A DNA stretch of 14,631 nt from Pseudorhodobacter antarcticus. Lineage in GTDB: Bacteria > Pseudomonadota > Alphaproteobacteria > Rhodobacterales > Rhodobacteraceae. Below, one piece after another: positions 13,608 through 14,631 of this stretch. Below the pieces are notes generated by a model. The model was not told the DNA's origin. It ran no database searches and saw only the letters and a program-made list of their open reading frames with translations. Where the stretch lies: the NCBI GenBank assembly GCA_945897655.1, contig CAMDHB010000046.1, positions 1 through 14,631 of the forward strand, in the 5' to 3' direction. The first letter of the stretch is position 1. Each line of letters opens with the position of its first letter. A program made the position numbers and the translations under genes.

Positions 13608-14631
13608 TCAGTTCATCGGCGCACCGCCCTCGCGCTTGCGCCGTGTCACATAATCGGCCAAAGCCTCCGCCACCGCAGGGTCCAGCGCGGGCTCCTCATA
13701 CTCCGCCAAAACCTGCTTCCAGACCGCATTCGCCCGCTGCGGCAACTCCACCGACCCCTTCTCCAACCATTGCGGATAGTTGTCCCAGTTTGACAGCATT
13801 GGCGTATGAAACGCCGTCTCATACCGGCTCATCGTGTGGTCGGTGCCAAAGAAATGCCCGCCCGCCCCCACATCCAGAATGGCCTCCACCCCCAGACTGT
13901 CCGGGTCCGTCTTGATCGGTTCCAGATAGGCCTGCATCATCTGCAACATCTCGGCATCCAGGATCAGCTTTTCAAAACTCGCCGTCAGCCCGCCATGCAT
14001 CCACCCCGCCCCATGCTCGATCAGATGCGCCCCCCCCCTGATCGACCCCCACAAGGCCATCTGACTTTCATAGGCGGCCTGAGCATCCACCGCATTCGCC
14101 GCCGTCACATTGCTGGACCGGAACGGCACCCCGATATGCCGCGCCAACTGCCCCGACGCCTGCGCCGCCTTGGCATATTCCGGCGTCCCAAAGGCGGGCG
14201 CGCCTGACCGCATATCGACGTTGCTGGTGAAACCGCCATACATCACCGGCACCCCCGGCTTGACGATCTGCGTCAACACAATCCCCGCCAAAGCCTCGGC
14301 ATGCTGCAACACCAACGCCCCGCCAATGGTGACAGGAGCCATCGCGCCTGACAGCGTAAACGGCGTGATCACGTTGACCTGCCCGTGCTCCGCCATGCAG
14401 ATCAACCCCTCCGCCATCGGAATATCCAGCGTCAGGGGAGAGTTCGTGTTGATGATCCCGATCAGACTGCACGGCAACCTGTCCACCGCCACCCCGAACA
14501 TCAAGGCCGCCATCTCCAACCCATCCATCGTGCGGGCACGCCCCAGAGTCTGCGTCCGCCACGACTTGTCCAGCAAAGTGATCTGCGCCAGATAAATATC
14601 CAGATGCCGCGTATTCGCAGGCAAATCCAAC
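13608..14631 (-). CDS. MttB-family (trimethylamine methyltransferase family) protein, 5' part missing
   Basis: About 340 C-terminal residues are in the window. The full family length is close to 500, so roughly 150 residues lie off the right edge. Typical family blocks are the HLDIYLAQITLLDK region, INTNSPLTLD, PFTLSGAMAPVTIGGAL, PGVPVMYGGFTSNVDMRSG, and DAQAAYES followed by the SIRGGAHLIEHGAGWMHGGL core. The archaeal trimethylamine enzyme has pyrrolysine encoded by UAG near residue 334. The matching region here (about 176-185 of this fragment, ANAVDAQ) is read with ordinary codons and has no in-frame TAG, so this is a standard-residue member. Characterised members of that type (MtgB) move a methyl group from glycine betaine to a corrinoid protein. 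No corrinoid protein is seen in the window; it may lie to the right. It is upstream of the importer and probably co-transcribed with it. Confidence 0.85.
   Translation of the reverse strand, partial: LDLPANTRHLDIYLAQITLLDKSWRTQTLGRARTMDGLEMAALMFGVAVDRLPCSLIGIINTNSPLTLDIPMAEGLICMAEHGQVNVITPFTLSGAMAPVTIGGALVLQHAEALAGIVLTQIVKPGVPVMYGGFTSNVDMRSGAPAFGTPEYAKAAQASGQLARHIGVPFRSSNVTAANAVDAQAAYESQMALWGSIRGGAHLIEHGAGWMHGGLTASFEKLILDAEMLQMMQAYLEPIKTDPDSLGVEAILDVGAGGHFFGTDHTMSRYETAFHTPMLSNWDNYPQWLEKGSVELPQRANAVWKQVLAEYEEPALDPAVAEALADYVTRRKREGGAPMN

Overview
The window is GC-rich and organised in tightly overlapping operons. Its gene content (a DUF3726 protein, a standard-residue MttB-family methyltransferase, a PotA-type ABC importer, a CehA/McbA-type PHP hydrolase) points to an alphaproteobacterium, most likely Rhodobacteraceae (Roseobacter/Paracoccus-like). 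This is inferred from gene families and composition; no rRNA, tRNA or other taxonomic marker lies in the window.

Layout. (1) Positions 1-743 are an accessory edge. The last ~33 codons of an IS481-like transposase on the + strand run into a 549-base stretch built on a 9-base unit. On the - strand this stretch encodes a protein of about 57 near-identical acidic tripeptides (X-D/N-E), whose last residues are read antisense through the transposase end. (2) Positions 744-1319 hold no convincing gene, only a short decayed patch resembling the acidic repeat. (3) Positions 1320-6029 are a + strand operon of four genes joined by ATGA stop/start overlaps: aldehyde dehydrogenase, M19 dipeptidase-like protein, a 550-residue protein I do not recognise, and a DUF3726 protein. 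(4) Positions 6030-6369 are a gene-free spacer with three strong inverted repeats. (5) Positions 6370-8311 are two overlapping + strand genes for phosphodiesterase-type enzymes: a GDPD-family protein and an endonuclease/exonuclease/phosphatase (EEP) protein. (6) Positions 14631-8301 on the - strand read, in transcription order: MttB-family methyltransferase (5' end off the window), periplasmic binding protein with a twin-arginine signal, two permeases, PotA-like ATPase, PHP-domain hydrolase. From the binding protein onward every junction overlaps by 1-4 bases. The last gene converges on the EEP gene and overlaps it by 11 bases.

How the parts may work together. The - strand operon looks like an importer plus cytoplasmic processing enzymes. 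Three different phosphoesterase-type folds (GDPD, EEP, PHP) lie next to the importer and to an MttB-family protein, whose known relatives demethylate quaternary or tertiary amines. An aldehyde dehydrogenase and a peptidase-fold enzyme are in the facing operon. My working hypothesis is a catabolic locus for an imported methylated-amine compound, possibly carried on a phosphodiester such as a lipid headgroup. The substrate cannot be read from sequence. The least understood parts are the 550-residue protein, the DUF3726 protein and the M19-like protein, which has lost two zinc ligands.
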